Assembly (NCBI RefSeq): GCF_963678635.1
Contig: NC_087063.1
Location: 76,283,617-76,347,616 of the forward strand
DNA length: 64,000 bases
Origin: Symsagittifera roscoffensis
Lineage: Eukaryota; Xenacoelomorpha; Acoela; Convolutidae
Direction: 5' to 3'
A program made the translations under genes and the position numbers. Below the pieces are notes generated by a model. It made no database searches. It was not told the DNA's origin and saw only the letters and a program-made list of their open reading frames with translations. How positions within the stretch are numbered: the first letter of the stretch is position 1; each line of letters starts with the position of its first letter. Shown here piece by piece: positions 53,781 through 64,000 of the stretch.

Positions 53781-54019
53781 TTTATGCATGAGCATTTTTT
53801 GAATACTTTCATCAGGCGTGATGCGAATTCCGGATAACTGAACTTCAATGATGTCATTTGGAAGATTTTTGTCGTTCCAAGAATCGCTCTTAGGAAACAA
53901 GTTGCGATCGCTCGTCTGTATTTCATACCACATTTTGCTGCCTCTCATGTTCGTGAAAAACTTTGATCGGAACCCATTCGCAATTTTACTCATGCTCGTT
54001 GAAGTAAGTTCGTCGTTAC
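53781..54019 (-). CDS. Unknown - strand host gene, exon
   Basis: Acceptor TTTTTCGGCAG and donor CATAAA|GTAAGA on the - strand. It encodes MSKIANGFRSKFFTNMRGS and DIIEVQLSGIRITPDESIQ. It enters with two bases completing a Ser codon from the previous exon and leaves in phase 0. Confidence 0.68.
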
Positions 54020-54335
54020 CTGCCGAAAAATCAACATGAGTTGCATCAGCAAAATTTGAATAGAAGCTTGTTAACCTAGTAAACAGGCTTTTTTTCTTTT
54101 TAAACTACCAAGGAAAAGCCGTGATTATACGAGCTTTTTTTAAAGTAAATTTCATTAAAAAAGTAAAACAACTGCTATAAGCAGTCTAAAAATGTTTCAT
54201 ACAAATTCTTAGCAACAGATTTTTTGACAATTCTTCAATATTTTCACCAGTTGATTGCAAGTTATATTTTGCTTATGCGCTCGTCTCCATCAAAATTTTT
54301 GCGTTTGTCTAAACGAATTATGGACTTTTATTTAC

Positions 54336-54534
54336 TTGAGACAAGCTCCTCTATTTCGTGTATGCTTGGCATGTGTCGTAACTGCTTGTTTATTGTCTTC
54401 AGAGATTTATACAAATGGCCATTCACTGAAGTCAGTCGAGTGGCGAACTCGCGGTCAAAAATCTTTAGAGCATCCTGTGCTGAGAAGTCTTCTCCAAAAT
54501 ATTCGCCGTATTTGTTTTTGTAGTCCCAAGAAAC
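54336..54534 (-). CDS. Unknown - strand host gene, exon
   Basis: Acceptor CATTATTTTCAG and donor CTCAA|GTAAAT on the - strand. It encodes VSWDYKNKYGEYFGEDFSA and a helical SLKTINKQLRHMPSIHEIE. A TAA directly follows the donor if unspliced. Enters phase 0, leaves phase 1. Confidence 0.68.
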
Positions 54535-54857
54535 CTGAAAATAATGCAAAACCACAAATTACTCGAACCCTTGCTGGCGTGCAGCATGTTTCGCAGATCA
54601 GTGATATTACAACAATGAAAAATAATTTAATCCTACAAAGGAAACCCATGTCAAGACTTTTCCCATGTTTTTTTGCAAACCAAGAAAAAACTGGCAAATT
54701 TATTAAATCATAGCTAGCATAAATTATAAAAAATAAGAAATTGCCAAAAAAATAGAAAATAATTTTTCGGTTTTTTAGATGTCTCAGTTTCTAATTTTGT
54801 CAAAGTTGAAACTCAGCAAAGTTCGTAATGAAGACAGACAAACTTCATCATACGTAC

Positions 54858-55084
54858 ATCTTCATAGCGCAGGTTGTTTCCCCCCAGCCTGATATCCGCA
54901 TGTCCCAGTCTGCCGTCGGGCGCTTCCAGAGAGGGGGCTATGTAGAAGAGGTAAAATCTGGCGCCGTGGAAGCGGAACCTGTTGAAGCCACTCCCCCAGA
55001 ACACTGGGATCCAGAGAGGATTGTAGTAGAGGTCGTATCTCATCACCATGTCTATCCTGTCGAACTTAATCGTGAGGGTGCGAG
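54858..55084 (-). CDS. Unknown - strand host gene, exon with YDLYYNPLW motif
   Basis: Acceptor CGCTCTTTCAG and donor GAAGAT|GTACGT on the - strand. It encodes RTLTIKFDRIDMVMRYDLY, NPLWIPVFWGSGFNRFRFH and APDGRLGHADIRLGGNNLR, an alternating-strand pattern of a beta-rich, perhaps lipid-binding, domain. GC content is clearly above that of the flanks, as in the TRPC exons. I do not recognise the family. Entry needs a phase 1 donor, so an unseen exon lies upstream. Confidence 0.7.
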
Positions 55085-55474
55085 CTGAAAGAGCGATGCT
55101 CGGAGACCTAAATATTTAGATTTTAAATTCGAAACAGTAGGAGTTGTATAGAAATCTGGCCCAGTATTTTCAGTGACTCCCGTTTAGTCTTACTGTTGAG
55201 TTTTAATGAAAACAAGACTGCTCGAATCAGAGCAAAGCCCTGAATTTTTCCACATCCGATTATATTCTCGAAGAGTTTTTGGTATATGAAATACTGACAA
55301 GCTATGACTTTTCGGCTGATAAAATTAAAGTGTTAAAATTGAGACATTTATGGAACAAATGAGACGAATTGGCTTGCCGCAATTAAATTTGGAAGGCGGG
55401 CGCCCAAGTGTTTTAAACTTCTATCACTATGAAAGCAGGCGCCCGAGTGCTTGGATCTGTTATAGGAAAAGAAT

Positions 55475-56369
55475 TTGAATGTGAAAGTTTCATCGAGCTT
55501 CGGCAGAATAAGCAAATCAAAAATTAAAAAAAAAAAAATAGCTAAAACATCTCCTCAAAACGTTTATGCCTGCTATACTAAAGGTGGTACAGAGAAGCTT
55601 TCATTTCTAACTTGGACAACGCCTTGTACTATGAAAAACTTAGAAACATGTGAAAAGATTATCAAAGAACAACTAATACCTAACCAAGTCAGTAATGACA
55701 CATTAAACCCCCAGTTCCGTGAGATATCTTCCTTGCCCCTTGAAAAGGGCGGCCTTAAATTCATGGTGCCAATCGACCAAGAAAACTACTTAGAATCTAA
55801 GGAAACATCACTAGTGCTGGAACCTCAAGATCCTGTTACAGCAAAAACACAGCCAGAAAAAATTTATACGAAAATCAAAAAATGAAAAACTGATAGAACA
55901 CACTGAAAGAAAACAATCCATATCAACTCCTTAAATGAAACTGATGAATACCGCGCCCCATGTGAAATTCTGGGGTTCACATGTTAGCCGCGCTCTCTTT
56001 GACGTGAAAATTTTCAATCCCATAAAGAAACTGCATAAAGACGCATACAAATATCACGAAACGCTCAAGAACTACAAATATCAGCAAAGAAATTTGAACG
56101 TAGATAACAGTAGCTTCTTCCTGCTAATTTTCAGATGCACCGGTGTCGCTGCTCCAACAGCCATTCGGATGATGCAGCGATTGGCCGAAAAACTAAGTGA
56201 AAAAAGACAAGAAAATTACCCAGAATCAATAAACTACATAAGAACTAAAAAAGGCTTCGCGCTCCTCAGGAGCTCTACACTATGTTTAAGGGGTTGCAGG
56301 TTGCTGCACAAAGTTGAATTCATTGACAACTTTTTAAGTGCTATTGTCGAGGAAGGACGGCTAAGATAA
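55475..56369 (+). pseudogene. Retroelement 3' remnant (reverse transcriptase C-terminal region)
   Basis: Two + strand frames (55475-55885 and 55935-56369). The first contains PQNVYACYTKGGTEKLSFL, then EISSLPLEKGGLKFMVPID, the SLP..GGLG.-type end of a reverse transcriptase family common in invertebrates. The second carries DVKIFNPIKKLHKDAYKYH and later GFALLRSSTLCLRGCR, matching the conserved tail of the same elements. Stops and a frame change separate them. The upstream RT core is absent. It lies in an intron of the - strand gene. Confidence 0.6.
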
Positions 56370-59300
56370 ATCAACATTAAAACGATGCATTTAATGCTGA
56401 TATATGACTTTGTTGATGCGATGATATATATATATGCAATTTTATAACGCTGGTTTGGCCCTATTCAGCTTGTGCACTGACCGTAACTAAACGGAAGGGC
56501 CATTTTTGTAGTTTACTTTTCAAAAAAAAATTAAATTTGGAACGTTTATGACTGCGGATTATTTGCCACGCGTAAGCAATTTGCGTATTAAAATAATATC
56601 AAAATATTATTCCAGCAGCCAAAGCCGCACTTAAGTCAAGTGCAAGCATACTCGCTCGACAACCCAAAGATTTCCGGATTGATGCCCATACGCAGTCAAC
56701 TTTTCTAAAATCGGTCTGAATAAAAAACTTTGTATCTTGAATTGCTGTTGAGTTTTACTAAAAATGTTGGAAATTCTACAAACGGCTCGAATCTAAATTT
56801 ACTGTTGAGCTTTTTTCAAATAAAACTTTTTGTGTCAACGGGAATTTTTATGCGTTTCAGCAAATCAGAGCATAACAATCACTTTTATTTTAAAAATTCA
56901 ACATTTATTCTAAAAAGTCAATCTTCAAACACCGAAGTCGAGATTTTGGTTATTTTGTTTCAACCAGCGCAACCAGAAACGACCGGCGCGACCACAAACG
57001 TTCATATTTGACTACTTTCAATCAATCCCATTTTGAATGTTGTCAGGTCAATCAATTTGTCCCATTTTGAATGTGTTTGACAACAATAGAAGACGACTCC
57101 ACCTTTTCGACCAAATTCTGCTGTTTCGAAGCCTCGACCCGGGACACATTATCAGTTTCACTATCGCAATATTTGGAGCAATTAGCTTGTCTCGACATAA
57201 CCGAATGGCTTTTGAGCCGAGATAATTTGTCGGCTATGCTACAGGGTTACAAAAAAAAATGAAATCCCTGCAAATTTCTCATTCTTGCTTTGCAAATTTT
57301 TTAATTATCAAAGCCATTTAACTTTACGAAAATAGATTTCAATTCGGAAATCAAATCGTTGCGACTAGCATCGTAAAATTTGAAATGACAATTTTTGCCA
57401 ATTTTGAACATTAGAAGTATCATTTAGAAGTTGTAAAGATAAAGAAAAAAAATTAACATTGGTCAAGTCTTGATGTCGTTTTGTGGATAAAAAAAATTTG
57501 ACGACAAAAAAGTATTTTTGATATCACTAATTTGAAATAATTTTTCTATTAAAGTTTACTTGAAACTACTTGTATGAATAAGGTTTCAAAAACAACAGTT
57601 GTTATTAAAGTTCTAAGCTAATATATTTTAAATTAGGTGTGTGAAATATATAAGACTCATCAAAAATTTATGTTTTTCATTGTCGGAAATGCGTATATTT
57701 GAAATTTTTTCGTAAAACCTCTGGCTACAACTTAAACGAAGTTGTACTGCAAAGGAAACGAGAGCAAATGATGTAATCCTTTTGAAGGATCATCTAGACC
57801 AGTTTAAATATCGTAGCCAATTGTCAGAACACTCAAAACGCCTTTTTTCGACACCTACAGTAAGTGTTGCTTTTTATTGGTGTCTTTCTTCCCAAAAACC
57901 GAATCGACGAAAACTTTCGTGCGATGTGAAACATTGTTTCCGAAAAATCTGTATAATATTTTGAAAACTCGGCTGTTTTACAAACCAACGACGTAGAATT
58001 AAGAGGCCAAACTTAAAGCCGACAAGGGAATTCAGAAGAAAAACGGCTGAGTAGTAGAGTAAACACTGTCGGCACAAAAACGTATCGCGAAATCCGCATT
58101 GAGTGAAAAAATTGAAGTAATGATTAAAATTATCTTAGAAAATAGTCATTCCGAAAGTCTCAATTTTCGAATTTCAAAGGAAAAAAACAGATGCCCTATA
58201 AGCTTTTTGAATTTCTAGAAGAATTTGTGATCGGCGCTTTTTTGATAATATGAACTCAACTAGAGAAAACTGGATTAATAGGTAAAGTTTTTAATCCTCT
58301 GGAAATCTAAAAATTAAATTCCACTTTCAAAACTAGAAATAGCTCAAGTTTTTTTGCGCCATTTCCACGTTCTTATTTGGAGAGTGCTATTTACGTCACT
58401 TTCAGAAAATCAAATTGAGAAAACTGGATAGGTAAGTTTTGTTACTCCGCTGGATAATATGAAAATTAAATTTTACTGGAAGTTGATCACGTTTGCTGTT
58501 CGATAGTGGACATTGCCTTCCTTCCAACAAAGAAAAGAATTGAATTTAACAAAATCAAAAGTAAAACAACAACGAATCAAATTTCTGCGTGAACAAACTT
58601 CCGGACGTTTTCCTGATAAAAGAAAAACCAAAAAATCACCAAGATCTATATTAAGAGAAGTATTGGCTACGTTCATGACTCTTAAAAAAAGTATTCCTCG
58701 ACAAATCTTCAACTCACAAAGAAAAGATTAGTTTGAGTTGGAAAATATGGAAAATCCTTGCTTAGCAAAAACTGGGTTTCAGACCCAGATTAAATTGTTA
58801 AGTTCTTAAAAAGTTCGGATAGATTTAAACTTTTAACAATAATTCCCGCATTTTTTCTCATGTCTAAATATTTTTCAAAACATCCTTCAATTAGAGCACT
58901 AAAAACAAAAACTGGTTAAGTGGCTACAAACAAAAACTGGTTAATATTAAGTGAGCTTTTTGCTCCTATACTTAAAAAATTTTTTGCCGTGACTATTTGA
59001 AAAAAAAAATTGCCAACAAAAAAGCAAGAGTTCTAATACATAAGAATAGCATCTATCTCCTACATGAAGCAAGAGTTTTAAATCCTGTTGAAAACTACAA
59101 ATTGTAACCTAAAATGATTAGATTCAAACTTATGGATATGTGCACTATGTTTTTGACAAGTTAGTATGCTTTTGCATGCCATTTTGCCGAATAGCATCAA
59201 ATGAAATTGTGTTAGTTTTTGAGACAGTTTTTCGTTGTAGTTCAGTTAAAATTTTGCTTAGCCTACGTAAGTTGAGACAAACAACTACCCAAATTGGAAA

Positions 59301-61393
59301 CTTTATGGTTTTTTCCTCACAAAAACTATGTGTGTTTTGTCTCATTTTTGAATTATCAATTATCAATTATGGGAGTCATATGACTTGTATTCTTTGATAG
59401 TATTATTATATCAAAAGACAACACAACACTTATGGACAAAAAAGCGCAAATTATAGTTTCACTATAAAATAGTGCAATTCAATTGTTTTTTATTGAAAAA
59501 GAAATCACTCAGGTGGTAGAACCTAAAAAACAGTGAGAATTTGATCCATAAAACAATGATACTTTTATTGGTGAAAACATTTGAACGTTTGCACTCGGTT
59601 GAAGTGGAGAAGAAACAAGGAAACTGAGAGGAAACAAGAAAACACCTAAGTTATCAAGTAATTTTGCTTTTAATTTTGCTTTTTTTGTATCAGATCAACT
59701 TGGGCGTTTGGTTTTATTCGAATGAAAATGAAATAGTTCACGATCAGGAATTCGTTTAGAGAGGATCAATGAAGAAGTTTCTCCCCCATTACCTTTCCCT
59801 CGTAGGGGTGGGGGTTGGTGGATGTCACAACCACCTGAACTTGTTTGAAATATGTGAAATTATGAGCCAGAGTTTACCATGAGATAGAAAATAAAATATC
59901 AAACCAAATCAAACTCTTTTAAAGCGAAAAAATTTCACTAAAAATGCGTGAAAAACCAATTTTTTGTCTTCAATAAAAACAAATAGATGTTGCCCTCATC
60001 TTTAAAGTGCTGCGGATAACAACTTTTGATATGCGAAAAGATTTAGTTTTGGTTATTTTGCTTTCTTCGAATCAATGATCACCCCAATTTCTTTCACACC
60101 TACAGAAATTTCGACACCTGTACCGGGCATTATTGAAAACGGAACAAAAAAATTTCGCAAAACCAGTAAATACTGTGGATTATTCATTTGAAATTTTGCA
60201 AAAATCAGTGGATTTTTTTTGATAAATAGCAACAGAAGATGATGATTTAAAAGAAAAAATTAAATTAAGAAAATTAGGCCAAAAATATTGTAAATAATGG
60301 CCTGCTGTACATTTTTTTTTCAAAAACTAAATATATTTTTTTTGTTTCACTCATAGTTCTGAAAAAACCTCGCCTTTTAAAAGTCACAAAACTGAAGTGT
60401 GAGCAACAAACATACCTGTTTTCTTTTGATCAAAACTGGTTTCTACTGTTTAATTTCAGGCAGAACTCTCTTTCAAGCTGACCAAGGAAACTCAACTCTA
60501 ACAAAGAATCAAAAAAGTTTTATTCCTGACTTGTGATCCAGCTTCTTTTTTCACAGTTCTTTAACTATATGTATTTTGGGGAAAATTGAGCAAAAATTTT
60601 GATGATGCGTTTTCAATGTCGCGAAATATAATAATAAAAAATTCTGTTGGTCAAACAATTAATTACGGGCTTTTTATTCATCAACCAGCTGCTTCCGTCA
60701 AAGAACTTTTTTGCTTGGGAGAGATAGCTTAATTTGTCACTACAGGAAGGGGACGGTTGGTCAATAGTTGGGATTGCTCAATTGATCCGCAAACAAAAGA
60801 TTCAAGGTATTAGTGAGGTAAGCAAACAAAAACAGTATAGAAATATAATTATAATTATGATATTACACAAAATTGATGCGCAAATTCAGGTTTTTATTCT
60901 CTGAAAAGTCTGTTTTCAATGTCTAATGTTCGAATTTCAGTAAAGTTGTTATATGATCTAGATCAAATCATCAAAACTATCATCAATCAAACGATGAATA
61001 TTTGGTTTCAAAGTTTTACCACTGTAATCCGGTGTGAAAATCTAGATTTCTTCATCTGCCAAAGTTTTTCAATCAGCCTGAAAAGCTAAGAAACTGCCGA
61101 GTATAATAAAAGTTTCTTATTGACTAATTCAATTTTCTCACCGAGAATGTTTTGCATCATATGAACAGGTATTTTACTCCGCTTAGTTAGGAACGTGTGC
61201 AGTACAATGCAAAAGTTAGCGCAAATGAAAAGTCTAGAACTTGCAGACCCGGAAGTTCTAGTCACATTGGTGAATTCACATTGGTGAATCTTTGAAACCA
61301 ATTCTTGATAGCTTCATAGATGGTATCTCCGATGATTTTTCGGGTTGAGTTCTCATTGAAAATTAGCAATAAAAAAGTGAAAGAAACAGCGAC
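56370..61393. other. Intron or intergenic sequence, nothing recognised
   Basis: AT-rich. Open frames such as 58513-58731 (very basic translation) and 59140-59397 lack domains and splice support. GGTAAAGTTTTTAATCCTCTGG at about 58281 and 58431 belongs to the same short dispersed word family seen near 48060 and 61165. An additional exon of the - strand gene is expected in this region but was not identified. Confidence 0.35.
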
Positions 61394-61549
61394 CTGCATT
61401 GATGAACTATCGATGTTCATTGCCGCAATAGCAAATTTTATCGATAGATTATCGCCAAGTTGGCTACTTTTCAGCGATGAACCAGCAATAAAGAAACCAA
61501 TCAAAATGAGCAAAAAAAGTAAGCTACCGCGGTTCATGCCCGCAACCAT
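61394..61549 (-). CDS. Possible signal-peptide exon on - strand
   Basis: The - strand ATG at 61549 or 61537 opens NRGSLLFLLILIGFFIAGS, a good signal peptide, followed by LSIKFAIAAMNIDSSSMQ and a weak donor GTCGCT. It ends in phase 0, which does not fit the exon at 55084, so it may be the first exon of an unseen transcript or chance. Confidence 0.25.
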
Positions 61550-62179
61550 CAGCTTAGTAAGATTGTATACTACCTCTTTTCCACAAATCTTTAGATACTT
61601 TCAATTTATAGGTTTTATCACACTCTTATTTGAAAGCTACTAGAATAAGTTTGATTTTCCTAAGTTAAGCGCTGATTTTCTGCGGAATTATTACTGAAAT
61701 AGCTCTGAAATATCACAATTTTAGTTATGCAAAGAAATACTGAATTATACATGAATCAGCGCTGGAAAATAGCGATCACTGGTAGAGTGCAGAAAAAGCA
61801 ATAAAAAACGATAGGACTTCAATTTGGGTTGCTCTTGGTCTGTGTAAATATTTACAGAAATTCGAGGTAAATTTTTGTCCAAAATGGACATTGAAAAGAG
61901 ACATTTTTGAAAAAAAAAACTGAATTTGTCTTCAATTTTTGTCTTCTGGTGTAGTTTCAATCATTTGCCAGTGAATTGATCTTTTGATAATTCCATTTTC
62001 TAGAAACTTTAAGGTGTGACCTAAATACTGCAGATAATTAAGAATAAATGTTTGGTTTGCAAGTTTGCCTGATCAAATTTTTATAGTATTGCATTTCTTA
62101 CCGCATCAAATAAAAGAGTTAGAGACTCTTATATGAGCATCAAGATTATGTTTTTGATTCAGACCAAAAATTTACTTAC

Positions 62180-62424
62180 GAGTATCCTTCAATTTCGACG
62201 ATTCCATTTTTTGAGTAGCTCATGAAAGCGTTAAAATCCTGATTATACCGCCATGACTTCGAAGCTAAGAAAAAATCCATATCGACTCCTCCTAGAACAT
62301 CTTTTTTGGCCCATTCTACAAAGGACTGGTTCAAACTGATTCGAATGTTTGCATCTTCTGCTAAAAACTGAGGAAAAATAAAAAGCCAAAATTTCAGTTG
62401 AAAAACAAGCAAGGTAGTTTTCAT
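62180..62424 (-). CDS. Probable 5' exon of the unknown - strand gene
   Basis: The - strand ATG at 62424 gives a hydrophobic start, KTTLLVFQLKFWLFIFPQF, then LAEDANIRISLNQSFVEWA, ending GIVEIEGYS at the strong donor TACTC|GTAAGT. The hydrophobic stretch could be a signal peptide. Alternatively a TTTTCCTCAG acceptor at 62368-62370 makes this an internal exon starting at 62367. It ends in phase 2, so at least one more exon is needed before 55084. Confidence 0.45.
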
Positions 62425-63720
62425 TTTGTTCAGTCTGAACTACTCGAAATGTGAGTGAATGAAAATTAACGAACAGTGAAGTGTTTTATGTTTTCAAGTT
62501 TGATCGCTTTAAATATGTGTGACTAAACCTAGTTTGACGTAAGATATCTTCAAAACCCAAATTTCAAAAGTGCTAGGCAAACTGAAAGCCTCAGAAGCAA
62601 GTAATAACCTCCTAAACAAGGGTGTTAAAGAGTCAGAGAGGTTATTATTACATCAGAAATAAACTTCAAGATAGGCGTTGAGTGATCAAATCAGACAACT
62701 ACAAAAGCCACTTGTTTAAGTCACAATTTGAATCATACCAATTTAATATAGTGACAGGTGATATGCGAAACAAGAGTCAAAGATAGCTTTATTTGAAATT
62801 CAAGATTCATCAATTTTTTAAATCATAAAATTAACCAAAGAGACTCGAGACGTTGTAGTTTTCTTTTTAAAAAAAAACTTAGCTCAGAAAAAGTTGCTCG
62901 TACGACTTAAGTTATTGGTTTTGCTTTTTTTTTTCATCAGCAAAGCCGGGCATCACAAACAACAATCTGATAGGATCGAGTGGTATAACTATGTAATGGT
63001 CTCAACAATTTTTAAGGGTCGTCTATTCTGATATATAGTTACAACGCCTTTTCATATTAGTCATTTATCATAAGGTTTATGTTTTCTATTCGATAATAAA
63101 GCCATAGTTTTAATTTGTTCAAAGCTAGTTTTTTGCTTAGTTCTCTCGCATTGGAGTTTCATAGAATTAAGGGGTTAATGGATTTAAGTAATGGGATTAA
63201 TGTCTTTAGTGATTCAATATAATTGATTGAAGATAGATTATGATCAAACATTTTGCCAAATCAAAAAATTTACTTTAATTGGTTAATCAAAAATATTGGA
63301 TTATGATCATTTTTTTCTAAAATTAATCTGAAATTTCCAATAATGGACAGTTTTTTTGGCTTAACACCCAATGTATTTGATGATGGGAGATTTAGTTAGG
63401 TTGAGAAAATGATTGCTGAGAAAATTGTTTTTAATTTTTTTTTCAAAGTTTTTTCGTGTATCAATTTTCAGTTTTTTTTTAAAATTTTTGATGACCTTTA
63501 TTTACCCACCTTCAAACAATAATTGTCCCCTTTTTTCGTCCCTGAAGCAATAGACCCCTTATCCCACTAATTTTAAACCCTCCCCTAGTTTTCAACCCCC
63601 TCCGCGCACGTTTATATTTTTTGTTTACCCCACCCACGTTTCCTGTACCACTTTTATGAACGTTTATGTGTGCACCACATTAACCCCCTATCCCGACACT
63701 TTTCCCTCTACCCCTTACAA

Positions 63721-63739
63721 CCCCCCCCCCCCCAACACG

Positions 63740-63789
<50 letters not shown>

Positions 63790-63873
63790 CACACACACAC
63801 ACGCACACGCATACGCACACACACACACACACACACACACGCACGCACACACGCACGCACACACGCACACGCA
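63721..63873. repeat. Poly-C tract and (CA)n microsatellite
   Basis: A run of 13 C is followed by about 135 bp of (AC)n with interspersed G and AAAA, ending at CGCATTCCCCCCGGGGGAGGGG. It follows a pyrimidine-rich stretch (63525-63720). The long open frames on both strands here are artefacts of the dinucleotide repeat. Confidence 0.95.
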
Positions 63874-64000
63874 TTCCCCCCGGGGGAGGGGATATTGGGT
63901 TTGCGACGTTTGAAAGTGGGGGCAAATTAGAATGTTTGGATGTTTACACGGGGGCAAACGTGTTCGTATTACTATACTATTCTTCAAAGCAATAAAATCC

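Noticed and set aside
54255-54713. 152-codon + strand open frame
   Set aside because: Antisense of a well-supported - strand exon with good splice sites.
63656-63987. Long open frames on both strands (His/Thr or Cys/Val rich)
   Set aside because: Produced by the (CA)n microsatellite, which has no stops in several frames.

Overview
The window is nuclear DNA from an invertebrate animal. It is AT-rich, has canonical GT-AG introns, long mononucleotide C/G tracts, several dispersed repeat families, and a 200-base run of N (33647-33846) marking an assembly gap. I cannot place the species more precisely from sequence alone.

Three layers are visible. (1) A host gene on the + strand encodes a TRPC-type cation channel. 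Twelve exons are seen between 4887 and 47225, and the 5' end lies outside the window or is not recognised. (2) A second host gene on the - strand has eight phase-consistent exons from 55084 down to 50635, plus a likely upstream exon at 62180-62424. It converges on the TRPC gene and I do not recognise its product. (3) A complete Polinton/Maverick (adintovirus-like) element of 26,252 bp occupies 7228-33479, inside the TRPC intron between the ankyrin exon and the next exon. It has AG...CT ends, inverted terminal repeats of about 235 bp and a perfect 6-bp target-site duplication (GAGAAC).

Polinton layout, left to right: left TIR; a compact overlapping cluster of small early-type ORFs (7747-9699), one of them PC4-like; a one-span membrane protein; the packaging ATPase; two small conserved proteins; DDE integrase; penton (minor capsid); a basic glycine-rich PX-like protein; the double-jelly-roll major capsid protein; the adenain-like cysteine protease; two - strand genes (one a PC4-like ssDNA-binding protein, one with an HUH-like motif); a three-copy 2.7-kb tandem array, each unit carrying one 214-aa accessory gene and a cluster of stem-loops; then a three-exon protein-primed DNA polymerase B with N-terminal zinc fingers and an internal HNH module; right TIR. 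A 2.6-kb tandem duplication has copied the small-protein/integrase/penton block. The element shows at least eight in-frame stops and a few frameshifts, so it looks like a recently inserted, now decaying provirus, although nonsense changes outnumber frameshifts.

The remaining DNA is intron or intergenic sequence with MITE-like elements, a foldback element with C-rich/G-rich arms (36685-37898), a retroelement 3' remnant (55475-56369) and a (CA)n microsatellite near the right edge. The most interesting material is the tandemly amplified accessory gene with its stem-loop cluster, the two PC4-like proteins, the intron-bearing polymerase, and a minisatellite that repeats a TRPC splice donor.
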